From contig CAWGUE010000011.1 in assembly GCA_963825595.1 (NCBI GenBank), forward strand, positions 62,001 through 126,000: a DNA stretch of 64,000 nt. The letters are read 5' to 3'. The translations under genes and the position numbers were made by a program. Under the pieces are notes generated by a model that was given only the letters and a program-made list of their open reading frames with translations, had not been told where the DNA came from and did not search any database. The DNA comes from JARFQH01 sp963825595. Lineage in GTDB: Bacteria > Desulfobacterota > Desulfobacteria > Desulfobacterales > SG8-13. Positions 16,441-25,188 of this stretch are shown one piece after another. Each line of letters starts with the position of its first letter. The first letter of the stretch is position 1.

Positions 16441-17403
16441 ATGGATGAGTTTGGAAAGACCATAGACGAAACCTGCCCCCACTGCGGCGAAGCGGTCAGA
16501 GAAAATTGGAAATTCTGTCCCGCATGCGAAGCGCCTCTGGGATACGTATGTCCGCAGTGCCAAAGGCCGGCCAAAGAAAACTGGAAACGATGTCCTGAGT
16601 GTGAGGCGCGCATTGTCTGTCGGTCATGCGGCCGGCGGATTCAGTCCGGGCATGCCGACTGTGAAGCCTGTTCGGGCGGGATTAAACCGACGGATCCACC
16701 TGAAAAGAGCCTTATCGAACCGGTCACCGGTATCGAGTTCGTTGCCGTACCTCGCGGCAGTTTTATGATGGGGGATCTCTTCGATGAGGGTCTCGAGAAT
16801 GAAAAACCGGCCCACGACGTTCGACTGGACCGCTTCTACATCGGCAAATATCCGGTTACTCAGCGGCAATGGCATGGCCTGATGCCCGAAAACAACAGCC
16901 GATTTATGGGCGACACGCTTCCGGTGGAGCAGGTTACCTGGGACGAGGTGCAAATTTTTATCAAAAGGATCTCAGAGGCTGTCTCCAGTGATTACAGGGT
17001 CGATCTGCCCACCGAGGCCCAATGGGAATACGCGGCCAGAAGCGGCGGACGAAACGAGACGTATGCCGGGTCCGATACGGCAGACCCGGTGGCCTGGTAT
17101 GACGAAAACAGCCGCAGCACCACCCATCCGGTGGGAATGAAGGCGCCTAACGGCCTGGGGCTATACGATATGTGCGGCAACGTGTGGGAATGGTGCCGGG
17201 ACAATTTCAAGTCCGATGCCTATCGGCATCACAAACGGGAGAATCCCGCGGTTGTTGGCCCTGGGCGCGATCGGGTGATTCGGGGCGGCGGCTGGAATGT
17301 CGACAGCTGGAGCGTGCGCTGCGCGAGGCGCTCCAATTTGCCGCGCGAACTGTACGGTCCGGGTCTCGGCTTTCGATTGGTGCTCACCGTCCGTGAAAGT
17401 TAG
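16441..17403 (+). CDS. Zinc-ribbon plus SUMF1/FGE-like domain protein, probably not a formylglycine synthase
   Basis: 320 residues. Three CxxC-type zinc ribbons fill residues 12-80 (CPHC..CPAC, CPQC..CPEC, CRSC..CEAC), followed by a SUMF1 (formylglycine-generating-enzyme) fold at about 95-318 (GSFMMG, YPVTQRQW, LPTEAQWEYAARSGG, NVWEWCRD, RVIRGGGW, GLGFRL). In true FGE the segment after RVxRGGS carries two catalytic Cys; here it reads NVDSWSVRC with only one Cys in another place, so it is more likely a binding module like other bacterial SUMF1 proteins. No Shine-Dalgarno site is seen before ATG 16441. It is 9 bases from the cytochrome b561 gene, so they form an operon. Confidence 0.88.
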   Translation: MDEFGKTIDETCPHCGEAVRENWKFCPACEAPLGYVCPQCQRPAKENWKRCPECEARIVCRSCGRRIQSGHADCEACSGGIKPTDPPEKSLIEPVTGIEFVAVPRGSFMMGDLFDEGLENEKPAHDVRLDRFYIGKYPVTQRQWHGLMPENNSRFMGDTLPVEQVTWDEVQIFIKRISEAVSSDYRVDLPTEAQWEYAARSGGRNETYAGSDTADPVAWYDENSRSTTHPVGMKAPNGLGLYDMCGNVWEWCRDNFKSDAYRHHKRENPAVVGPGRDRVIRGGGWNVDSWSVRCARRSNLPRELYGPGLGFRLVLTVRES

Positions 17404-17412
17404 GGAGAGAAT

Positions 17413-18102
17413 ATGGCAGCGACGCCCGAAGAACCCAATAAGTTTGGAACAGAGCCGAAGCGCGTAATGGTCTGGGATCTTCCCACCCGACTTTTCCACT
17501 GGCTGCTGGTGGTTTTTGTTGTCGTCTCCTTTACGACAGTGAACATAGGCGGCAACGCGATGCCGTACCATCAAAAAAGTGGGTACATAATTCTGGCACT
17601 GTTACTATTTCGAGTTGGCTGGGGATTTTTTGGCAGCCGGACATCACGATTCGCTACTTTTGTTTGCTCACCAGCAGCGGTTCTGCGCTATGCTTCGGGA
17701 TTGCTGCATCGGGCATCGCCTAAACACCTCGGCCACAATCCTTTGGGCGGCTGGTCGATCATTGCCACGCTGCTGGCGCTCTTGCTCCAAGCTGGTACCG
17801 GTCTGTTCGCCAACGACGACATCTTTACCGAAGGTCCGTTGGCCCACCTGGTGAGCAAAGCCGCCAGCGACTGGTTAACCCGGATCCACAGGCTCAATTC
17901 GGATTTGATCGTCATCCTGGTTGTTATCCACGTCATGGCGATCATCTTTTATCTACTGGTCAAACGAGACAACCTGATCACACCAATGATCACCGGTTTC
18001 AAGATGTGGTCCGGCAGGGTGCACTCATCCGGCGGGCATCCCTGGGCAGCTGTGGGGTTGGCTCTGCTTTCCGCCCTTGCCGTTTATCTGCTTGTAGGCT
18101 GA
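17413..18102 (+). CDS. Cytochrome b561-type membrane protein
   Basis: 229 residues with four core membrane helices (about 27-47, 55-75, 112-132, 160-180) and a fifth at the end. His residues typical of di-haem cytochrome b561/hydrogenase b subunits are present: RLFHW (helix 1), YHQKSG, and RIHRLNSD with VVIHVM in the later helices. It would carry electrons between the quinone pool or a soluble donor and a periplasmic partner. A cytochrome c' gene lies convergent 50 bases downstream, and b561/c' pairs are common electron-transfer partners, which supports a link. GGGAGAG precedes the ATG. Confidence 0.93.
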   Translation: MAATPEEPNKFGTEPKRVMVWDLPTRLFHWLLVVFVVVSFTTVNIGGNAMPYHQKSGYIILALLLFRVGWGFFGSRTSRFATFVCSPAAVLRYASGLLHRASPKHLGHNPLGGWSIIATLLALLLQAGTGLFANDDIFTEGPLAHLVSKAASDWLTRIHRLNSDLIVILVVIHVMAIIFYLLVKRDNLITPMITGFKMWSGRVHSSGGHPWAAVGLALLSALAVYLLVG

Positions 18103-18152
18103 TTCGACTCTCCGAAAATAAACGCTCTCTGCTGTATTCGGTGAATTTCGAA

Positions 18153-18611
18153 TTATTGCGATCGAAATTTCTCGTGGCAGCTTTTGCAACTCTTGGCCAC
18201 CTCGCCGAACGGCGCTTTGATGTCATCGAGATTGCCTTGCTTGGCTGCATCGGCAAGCTTGGAGGTCGCGGCTTCCAGATTGCCCGCAGCCTGCTTGAAT
18301 TGATCCGGCTCCGAAAAAGCGCTCGATTTTAATTTGGTTTTGCCTTTGTCGGTTCCCGGGACGGCAAATGCTTCCCACGGTAATTTTGAAAAAGTTTCGA
18401 CCAGAACGGCATTTTGTAAAACACCGTCAGGTTCGTACGGGCTCTGCCCCTTGATTACTGCGGCGATGCGGCCGAAATGATTTGCGATCAGGACCATGAC
18501 CGCCTGACGATACTCGATGGCATCCTCGGGTCGATTGAACTGCGCATGCGCGGTGCCGATAATTCCGATTGCCAAAGCTGACACCATGAATACTCGCGTC
18601 TTTTTTTGCAT
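18153..18611 (-). CDS. Cytochrome c' (c-556 class), periplasmic
   Basis: 152 residues. A signal peptide is cleaved near GTAHA (residue 23). The mature protein is a four-helix bundle with the haem site CKSCH at residues 142-146 at the extreme C-terminus, as in class II cytochromes c. YRQAVMVLIANHF matches the first helix of the family. AGGAGG lies five bases before the ATG. The family binds NO/CO or passes electrons. It faces the b561 gene tail to tail. Confidence 0.95.
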   Translation of the reverse strand: MQKKTRVFMVSALAIGIIGTAHAQFNRPEDAIEYRQAVMVLIANHFGRIAAVIKGQSPYEPDGVLQNAVLVETFSKLPWEAFAVPGTDKGKTKLKSSAFSEPDQFKQAAGNLEAATSKLADAAKQGNLDDIKAPFGEVAKSCKSCHEKFRSQ

Positions 18612-19232
18612 ATGTCCTCCTCGGTTTGTTTTGATTGGGACGTTTTGGGCTTTTCAGGCGGTTCGCCTCTTGGCGATTCCAAAAAATACAGGTTTCACAG
18701 GGTAGGGCCTTCACCGTTTATCATCTTGGTCAACACTGGCAAAATGGAATGGGCTTGTCAAGGGGCGAAATAACGGCAAAATTCGGTCCGGCCGATCGCT
18801 TAATTTACTGACTCTCGGCCGCTTCCTTATGGACGATTCCGTTGTGATTTTGTAAACAAGCAAGGGCAGCCACCATGGCTGCCCTTGAAGGGAGGAATAC
18901 AGAGAAATTTGAGGATTGTTGCGAAAATTTCTCTATTACACTGACTTTAATGCAAAATTCATGCGCAATAAAACAATAATGTGTTTTAAATAATATAACA
19001 AAAGGTTAGGGCGCATTTGGACCATCATCGGATATTATATAGGGAAATTAGCGCTCAATATCTATGAAAATCAGGTGATACGTTAACTTATTATTCATAA
19101 AATCCAAGCGTGCGGCGAGATAGTCGACTCAAAATGCTATGACGGCGAACAAATTACCTGATGAGCGATATTGTATATGGTTTTCAATCAATGCCAGCGC
19201 ACAGGCGGTTTCACCGACCAGGGTCGGCGGTT
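18612..19232. other. Intergenic region with one strong hairpin
   Basis: About 620 bases without a convincing ORF. The left part holds the cytochrome c' ribosome-binding site and promoter region. The rest is AT-rich apart from the hairpin at 18861-18887. Confidence 0.5.
18861..18887 (-). terminator. 12-bp perfect hairpin, possible terminator
   Basis: CAAGGGCAGCCA (18861-18872) pairs perfectly with TGGCTGCCCTTG (18876-18887) across a 3-base loop. Read on the minus strand it is followed by a partly T-rich stretch, so it could end the PilZ-gene transcript, although it lies 350 bases beyond that gene. Confidence 0.45.
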
Positions 19233-19901
19233 CTATACCTTCAAGATTCCAAGGAGTCGGACACCGAATCCGAATGTTGACTGATGGATTATTTGGGCCC
19301 TTATCATAACCCCGTTGTCAAACTTCGTGCCGGGAACAACAAGCCGAATATGTTGGTTCACTTTCAAACGGCTTTTGGATTCAATAAAGATTCCACCCCG
19401 GCTGATATCACGGATCAATCCCCTGTAGATATTGTTTTCGGCAGCGAAATATACGGCTGTCGCCATTTGTTTTCTATCGAATTTTCTTAAATCTTTTGTT
19501 CTCAGCTCTTTGTTTACCGCCGTAATCAGATCCCGATATTGCGGAATATCGCAATAATATTGCTCCGTATATTCGGGAAAGACACCAATCGGATCCAGGT
19601 GTTGGACTCCATAGGAATATCTGTAGCGGGAACGAAATACATCCTTGCGCCATTTGATCTTAACTTTATGACATTCATAGGTATGGGGGGTAGTGGAATA
19701 GGGTGAATCCGCAAGGCCGATAAATATGACATCATCAAGCGTAATCAGGGTGTTGGACTCAAAATTGAATCCCCCCATGCTGTAGTTGTGCATCAGACCG
19801 ATAACGACTGTACCCGTTATGAGACTTTCCCTGACGATTCGGCTGCGATGGGCATATCGTCCATTCTGACGGTTATCTTTTTTAATTTTGGCTCTTTTCA
19901 T
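19233..19901 (-). CDS. PilZ-domain protein (two PilZ-like halves)
   Basis: 222 residues. The C-terminal half has the PilZ c-di-GMP-binding pattern: RKFDRKQMA (RxxxR) at about 139-145 and RDISRGGIFIES (D/NxSxxG) at about 163-174. The N-terminal half has a weaker copy (RYAHRSR and HNYSMGGF). No enzyme domain is attached. It may act as a c-di-GMP receptor on exopolysaccharide, pili or motility. It is monocistronic; a second PilZ gene is divergent at 20358. Confidence 0.85.
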   Translation of the reverse strand: MKRAKIKKDNRQNGRYAHRSRIVRESLITGTVVIGLMHNYSMGGFNFESNTLITLDDVIFIGLADSPYSTTPHTYECHKVKIKWRKDVFRSRYRYSYGVQHLDPIGVFPEYTEQYYCDIPQYRDLITAVNKELRTKDLRKFDRKQMATAVYFAAENNIYRGLIRDISRGGIFIESKSRLKVNQHIRLVVPGTKFDNGVMIRAQIIHQSTFGFGVRLLGILKV

Positions 19902-20357
19902 CGTTTACGTCTCTGTGAGAATAACGAATCCTCTCAGAAAACATAGGGCAAAGACCGTGCCACATATTATTAAAGCAAAAATATACAAATATAACAGATA
20001 GATATACAAATTATGATCCATGGAGATAAAACAGCTTTGCATCAAGAATTGGGTGTTTTGCCGCACTTTTTTTGCGGAAAAACACCCAATGGCCCGGGTG
20101 CGGGGTCCCTTTGATGTTAAAAGACAACGCTTTCATTCAGTGGAATCGAATGTTACACTTCTAATGAAGTGGGGTTATAATTGATCGGCTGGTTCCGGAT
20201 CCAAATTCCGGATAGCTTCCGGTTGAACTCGCAGAAGTGCGAATTAACATGAAGTATGATGAGGCTTTGCATACAAATACAATCCAACATCCATGAATGG
20301 GATACCTTAATATTCCATCGACTTTCCGTTGATTGGACCGATTGATTGAGGGGACCA
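19902..20357. other. Intergenic region between two divergent PilZ genes
   Basis: About 456 bases with AT-rich promoter-like DNA next to the minus-strand PilZ gene and a long hairpin at 20048-20090. No gene is supported. Confidence 0.5.
20048..20090. repeat. 17-bp hairpin between divergent PilZ genes
   Basis: ATTGGGTGTTTTGCCGC (20048-20064) and GCGGAAAAACACCCAAT (20074-20090) pair at 16 of 17 positions around a C/T-rich loop. There is no U-tail outside the stem, so it is not a classic terminator. Confidence 0.7.
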
Positions 20358-20711
20358 TTGAGGGAATACAAAACAGGAAGTGATTCAGCAGATAAACCTA
20401 CGGAGGGTAGAAATGCCACCAGCCCTGATTGCAACGCCGTGGTGCGAATCAGCGGTATACCCATCCATCAGTTCAAACTCAAAGACATATCCCGCAACGG
20501 CACGTGTTTCTTAGTTGCAGAGGAGTCATCAATTCTACGGCACTTGCATGCGGGAATGGAAATAGAAATTCAGTTCCACTTAGCCGATAGCGAAGACCCG
20601 AGCGAATTTCACCGATCCGAGATCATGCATATCACCAGAGCCAATCAAGGCCAGTTCAAGGGATATTGTTTTGTAGGCGTGCGGATCGTCAGCCGGTTGA
20701 AGGTAAGATAG
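20358..20711 (+). CDS. Small PilZ-domain protein
   Basis: 117 residues if started at TTG 20358, which has GAGGGG five bases upstream; a TTG at 20346 is the alternative. The segment RISGIPIHQFKLKDISRNGTCFLV has the D-x-SxxG part of the PilZ motif, and the rest fits a single PilZ barrel (GMEIEIQFHL, YCFVGVRIV). The RxxxR motif is not obvious, so c-di-GMP binding is uncertain. Its stop lies 40 bases from the end of the convergent DUF5658 gene. Confidence 0.7.
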   Translation: MREYKTGSDSADKPTEGRNATSPDCNAVVRISGIPIHQFKLKDISRNGTCFLVAEESSILRHLHAGMEIEIQFHLADSEDPSEFHRSEIMHITRANQGQFKGYCFVGVRIVSRLKVR

Positions 20712-20750
20712 GGTCGCCACCATTGTCGGCCGGCAATGAAGAAGGATTCG

Positions 20751-21230
20751 TCAGAAGACAACCTTGACCATCAAATATATCTCCCAAACCACTACGGATG
20801 CAAATGCGGTTATAATCAGCGGAAAAACCGATCGAATGTGAAACTGGCCCCCCCGCAAGACAACACTGCCGTATACCAACAGAATAAATACCGACAGGCT
20901 GGTCAGAGCATATTTAACTGCCAGGAATGCCTGAGGACCAATGTTAAGGTAGTAGGCCATAATGGGGTTCAGCTCGACGGCGCCGTTACGGATCAATATC
21001 ACGGTCAGAAAGGCGTCGATCACACTTAAAATCAGTATGGTAACGACGAACCACAGTGAAGCCGAGCTGTAGCGATCGAAGTAAACGATCCCACTTTTAT
21101 CATTGCTTCGCCGCGTATGTTCGCGCTTACCGCTGATCAACGGTTTAACGACGTTGAATTTCGGTCTGTTGCGTCGATCTTTGCCTGATCGGCGATCCAG
21201 GTTGAATCGATATGTCGGACGAAGGTTCAT
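20751..21230 (-). CDS. DUF5658-type membrane protein
   Basis: 159 residues. The N-terminus is basic with the DRRSGKDRR motif that often heads signalling-associated proteins in this group. Three membrane helices follow (about 58-78, 100-118, 130-155). GAVELNPIMAYYL after the first helix is the signature of DUF5658. Function is not known. It is convergent with the small PilZ gene. Confidence 0.75.
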   Translation of the reverse strand: MNLRPTYRFNLDRRSGKDRRNRPKFNVVKPLISGKREHTRRSNDKSGIVYFDRYSSASLWFVVTILILSVIDAFLTVILIRNGAVELNPIMAYYLNIGPQAFLAVKYALTSLSVFILLVYGSVVLRGGQFHIRSVFPLIITAFASVVVWEIYLMVKVVF

Positions 21231-21654
21231 GTCAATATGACCTGTTAGACCATAGAAAGCGCTGTCTGTCTTGACTCTTAAAGTTCGGCCGGATTGGGAT
21301 GGATCCCCATTTCAAATCTGCCAACGGGACAACCGATGTAAAGCAAGAAATATGCCTCTGAAGGTGGACATGCGCATTGCGACTTATTCTAATTGATTTT
21401 AGACGCTTGAAGGTTATGAGAGGTTGCGGAGTACCGGTCGGAGACCCGGCGCTGTGTAATAATTACCCTATTTTCGATGTAATTGACTTCATTAACATCA
21501 TCAGCGGGGATCCAAAACCCGCTGATTTCACGCCCCGCATTGGCCTATTTGCAAAATGGATATTTTTAATATTTATTATAATACACATGAATTTATGGAA
21601 TCAAAGACAAACCCGATTTTTCGACGGTATCAAACAGAGCAAAGGAAGAGCTGA
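21231..21654. other. Intergenic region before pepF
   Basis: About 420 bases. It has AT-rich stretches near 21550-21600 that could hold the pepF promoter. No ORF is supported. Confidence 0.4.
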
Positions 21655-23466
21655 ATGAGCACCAAACGGATTCCGGCCAGGACGAGTATTTCCGATAATG
21701 ACAAATGGGACCTGACACCGCTTTTTAATAATGACGACGAATGGACCGAGCTTCATGCCACTATTGAGCAAGAGTTTGAAATTTACAACCAATTCAGCGG
21801 CCGACTGCAAGAATCGGCGGCGGTGTTAAGTCAAAGTATTGAATTTCACTTGTCGATTCTTCAACGCCTCGACCGTCTTTATACCTATGCCCACTTGCGA
21901 AGTGATCAGGACAAATCCGACCAATTTTACTTGGGCCTTCTTCAACGGGCAACCAATTTGGTGACACGTGCATCTGAGGTCGCCAGCTTCTTGACTCCGG
22001 AAATTCAATCCATACCGGATAGGCTCGTAGAGCGTTTTGTCGAAAATACATCTTTACAGTCCTACCGTTTTTATCTCGAAAAAATCCTGCGCAACAAACC
22101 GCACACGCTTGGTCCCTCGGAAGAAAAACTTCTTGCCATGGGACTCGAGGTAACCCAGGCTCCGTTTCAGATTTTCAGTCAGTTGGACAATGTGGACCTC
22201 GACTTCGGCACGCTGACGGATGAAAAAGGCCGGGAACTCGAGTTGAGCCACGGAAACTTCATTACCCTTTTAACCTCCGCGAAACAAAGCGTTCGCCGGA
22301 ATGCCTTTTTTCAATACTACGCTGCCTATGAGGCCCACAAAAATACACTGGCTGCAAGCCTCGCTTATTCCGTTAAAAAGGATCTTTTCTACAGCCGGGC
22401 GAGACGCTTCCCCAGTTGCCGGTCGGCAAGCCTTTTTGAAGACAATATACCGGAATCGGTGTATGACGACCTTATCACAAACGTACGGGATCATCTGCCG
22501 CCACTGTTCGCATACCTGAAATTGAAACAACAGTCGTTAAGGCTGCCGGAACTTCATTTCTACGACACTTATGTTCCGATCATCGCGGATGTTTCCCTTC
22601 ACATGCCTTACGAAGAGGCCGTCGAGGTCGGGGTCAAAGCCCTCGAACCTCTTGGCGCCGCCTACACCGGTGATCTCAAAGAGGGGCTTCTAGGGGGCTG
22701 GGTGGACCGCTACGAAAACCGCGGGAAACGCAGTGGTGCCTATTCATCCGGCTGCTACGATTCACCGCCGTATATCTTGTTGAATTACGACGAAAACAGT
22801 ATCAACAGTCTCTACACCTTGGTGCACGAGGCCGGCCACTCCATGCACTCCCTGTATGCAAGGAATCATCAACCGTATGTCGATCATGGATACACCATTT
22901 TTGTCGCAGAGGTTGCTTCGACTTTAAACGAAATCTTGCTTAGCCGTCATCTGTTGAATCACTATGAGGGTAACCCTCGATTGCAAGCGTATGTCCTCAA
23001 TCGTGAAATCGATAACATTCGAGCGACACTTTTTCGCCAAACCATGTTCGCCGAATTTGAACAAATCATCCATCAGATGGTCGAGAACCACCACTCATTA
23101 ACCTTGGCGGACATCGTGAAAGTTTACGATGACCTGCTCCAGGCTTATTTCGGTGGTGCAATGGTCATCGATCAACAGTTAAAATTGGAATGCTTGCGAA
23201 TCCCCCATTTTTACTCTGCATTCTACGTTTACAAATACGCCACGGGCATTTCTGCAGCCATCGCGCTGGCTGAAAAGATCGCCGGGGAAGGGGAACCGGC
23301 CCGTGAATCCTATTTGAACTTTCTAAGCCTTGGCGGGAGCAAATTTCCCCTGGACGCGCTCAAAACCGCCGGAGTGGATATGCGATCAACGGAGCCCGTG
23401 AGCCTGGCCTGTCGGCATTTTGAAAACCTGGTAGATCACTTAATTACCGTAATTCGGAAGCTGTAG
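21655..23466 (+). CDS. pepF: Oligoendopeptidase F, second M3 paralog
   Basis: 603 residues. The zinc motif H391-E-A-G-H395 is intact, with the downstream EVASTLNE helix supplying the Glu ligand. The N-terminal KWDLTPLF and the C-terminal FYSAFYVYKYATGISAA are classic oligoendopeptidase F sequences. It hydrolyses peptides of about 7-17 residues in the cytosol. AAGGAAGAG precedes the ATG. It belongs to the same family as 14511-16325 but is clearly diverged (HEAGH against HEVGH), so the two are old paralogs and not a fresh duplication. Confidence 0.96.
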   Translation: MSTKRIPARTSISDNDKWDLTPLFNNDDEWTELHATIEQEFEIYNQFSGRLQESAAVLSQSIEFHLSILQRLDRLYTYAHLRSDQDKSDQFYLGLLQRATNLVTRASEVASFLTPEIQSIPDRLVERFVENTSLQSYRFYLEKILRNKPHTLGPSEEKLLAMGLEVTQAPFQIFSQLDNVDLDFGTLTDEKGRELELSHGNFITLLTSAKQSVRRNAFFQYYAAYEAHKNTLAASLAYSVKKDLFYSRARRFPSCRSASLFEDNIPESVYDDLITNVRDHLPPLFAYLKLKQQSLRLPELHFYDTYVPIIADVSLHMPYEEAVEVGVKALEPLGAAYTGDLKEGLLGGWVDRYENRGKRSGAYSSGCYDSPPYILLNYDENSINSLYTLVHEAGHSMHSLYARNHQPYVDHGYTIFVAEVASTLNEILLSRHLLNHYEGNPRLQAYVLNREIDNIRATLFRQTMFAEFEQIIHQMVENHHSLTLADIVKVYDDLLQAYFGGAMVIDQQLKLECLRIPHFYSAFYVYKYATGISAAIALAEKIAGEGEPARESYLNFLSLGGSKFPLDALKTAGVDMRSTEPVSLACRHFENLVDHLITVIRKL

Positions 23467-23830
23467 GCGCTATCCGACCGATTGGGGGCAGCCATGATGG
23501 TGAGCGGCATTCGCTCAGGGTTTTTACAAGATTGGAAATATGGATCATAAGAATTGAATCCCCCGTCATGCCACCAGACGGTGGTTCAGCTTGGCATTTG
23601 ATGCTGGAGGCCATTCGCAGCCAGCAAGCATTGCTTCCGCTGTCCGACAATATGAATCCGGCTTCGAACGCCCCAATTGCAATTGCCGATCAGGCGCAAA
23701 GGATGTTATACTAACCGTAGGGCGTTGAAAAATGGCGACGGCATCGAGAGGAAAGATCGCGTTGAAAAATTGCCGGGCGTCTATCGAAACGATTCGTTTC
23801 TCCTGGCGGCCGAAGCGGAGAGAAAAAGGA
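23467..23830. other. Intergenic region before the cNMP-binding gene
   Basis: About 360 bases. The downstream frame is open leftwards to 23732, but the first start with an upstream GGAG is at 23831. Nothing else is recognised. Confidence 0.4.
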
Positions 23831-24946
23831 ATGAGCAGCTCTGAAATCGTTTTCCGGATAGTGGAAAACCGCAAGTGTCCTTGTTACAGCAAGGGGGATG
23901 AATTCAAATTATCAGGCAATGCCCTGCTACTGAAGTTGAAACGTGAAAAAACCTTCATTTCCACAGCGGTCATTACCCCACCTCACGAGAAAAAGACCTG
24001 CCGGATTCTCGTCGCCGATCTCACCCGCATTCTGGTCAACCATGAGAGTGTCGATCGAATTCCCGGCAAGGCCATTGAGTGCAGCGGGTGCACGGGGAGC
24101 ATAAAAATCGAACCCCTACCGCGTCATCGCACCCGAGATTCCGGTACTGGAAAGGACCGCAGTCGAAAAATCGATGCAGTGGCCGGCCTACTCAGTAATT
24201 TCTCTATATTTCAGGCGCTTGACCGTCAGAACCTGAGAGAAATCGTTGCATTGTTGAAGTTGAAGAAATTCGCCCGCGATGAGACTATTTTAAAAAAGGG
24301 TGATCCGGCCCAACATCTTTACATCATTCTTGCCGGTACGGCGAATGTTCTCGACGATAAAGGTGTCCGGCTTTCATCCCTGCAGAAAGGCGATGTCTTT
24401 GGTGAGATGAGCCTGATTAGCGGCGAACCGGTCGGGGCAACAATCAGGGTCGTGGAACCGGCCACGATTATTTTCATCAAAGGGCAGGATTTCAAACAGA
24501 TACTGAACAAATTCCCATCGATTCAAATGTATCTGGCCAGACTGCTGGCCCAACGCCTGGCAAAATCGAATCTGACCGTTGCCGAAGAAATCACCTCCGG
24601 AATGATGGGGCATCTTTCGGAAATGCCCCCGGCGGAGATTTTCCAAACCCTGAACTTGAATCAGAAGACCGGTCGGCTGTCTCTGATACTGTCTGATGGT
24701 ACGGGAAAGTTGTCTTTCCGCGAGGGCGAACTGGTAGCCGCCACGTACAACGAGAAAAGCGGCAAGGAAGCGTTTTTCAAACTCCTCAAGGAAACTGACG
24801 GACGATTCAGGTTTCAGCAGGCATTGTCGGAAAATGAAAAAACAGCGCCTGTGCTCGGTACCTTCATGGAGATTCTGCTGGAAGGGCTGCGGCGAATGGA
24901 CGAGGAAAGAAACGCTCAAGAACATACCGGACCGGTTCTCGTTTAA
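23831..24946 (+). CDS. Cyclic-nucleotide-binding domain plus DUF4388 protein
   Basis: 371 residues from ATG 23831. An N-terminal domain of about 100 residues has Cys pairs (CPCY, CSGC). The cNMP-binding barrel is at about 125-245 (FQALDRQNLREIVALL, LYIILAGTANV, GDVFGEMSLISGEPVGATI); the phosphate-binding cassette has GEMSLISGEPVGAT, close to the cAMP-binding consensus but without the usual Arg before the last Ala. A DUF4388 domain follows (MPPAEIFQTLNLNQKTGRLSL, at about 265-350), common in delta-type signalling proteins. There is no helix-turn-helix, so it is not a CRP-type regulator. The cyclase at 29466 is a possible source of its ligand. Confidence 0.88.
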   Translation: MSSSEIVFRIVENRKCPCYSKGDEFKLSGNALLLKLKREKTFISTAVITPPHEKKTCRILVADLTRILVNHESVDRIPGKAIECSGCTGSIKIEPLPRHRTRDSGTGKDRSRKIDAVAGLLSNFSIFQALDRQNLREIVALLKLKKFARDETILKKGDPAQHLYIILAGTANVLDDKGVRLSSLQKGDVFGEMSLISGEPVGATIRVVEPATIIFIKGQDFKQILNKFPSIQMYLARLLAQRLAKSNLTVAEEITSGMMGHLSEMPPAEIFQTLNLNQKTGRLSLILSDGTGKLSFREGELVAATYNEKSGKEAFFKLLKETDGRFRFQQALSENEKTAPVLGTFMEILLEGLRRMDEERNAQEHTGPVLV

Positions 24947-25073
24947 ATGGATGGCCGCACGAACAGCGCCGATGGAATGTGCCAAGGAAAACCGCAGTGT
25001 CGTCAGCCCGAAAATGCATAACATCTTTTTTCAGGACCAAACAAGATAAAAGCAACCACGAGCCTTAGATCGA

Positions 25074-25090
25074 GTTTTGAAACCACTTCT
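25074..25090 (-). repeat. Solitary terminal repeat of the family 3 element
   Basis: GTTTTGAAACCACTTCT is identical to the right end of the element at 63756-63963. No matching left end is found nearby, so it is a solo end or a decayed copy. Confidence 0.6.
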
Positions 25091-25188
25091 CGCGATAAAT
25101 GACCCCAACTGTGCCTCTCTGTGCCACAGTCATGAGTGCTCCCAGCATGTGATATGTCCGGTACAATTGATCGGGACCTGACGAATCG

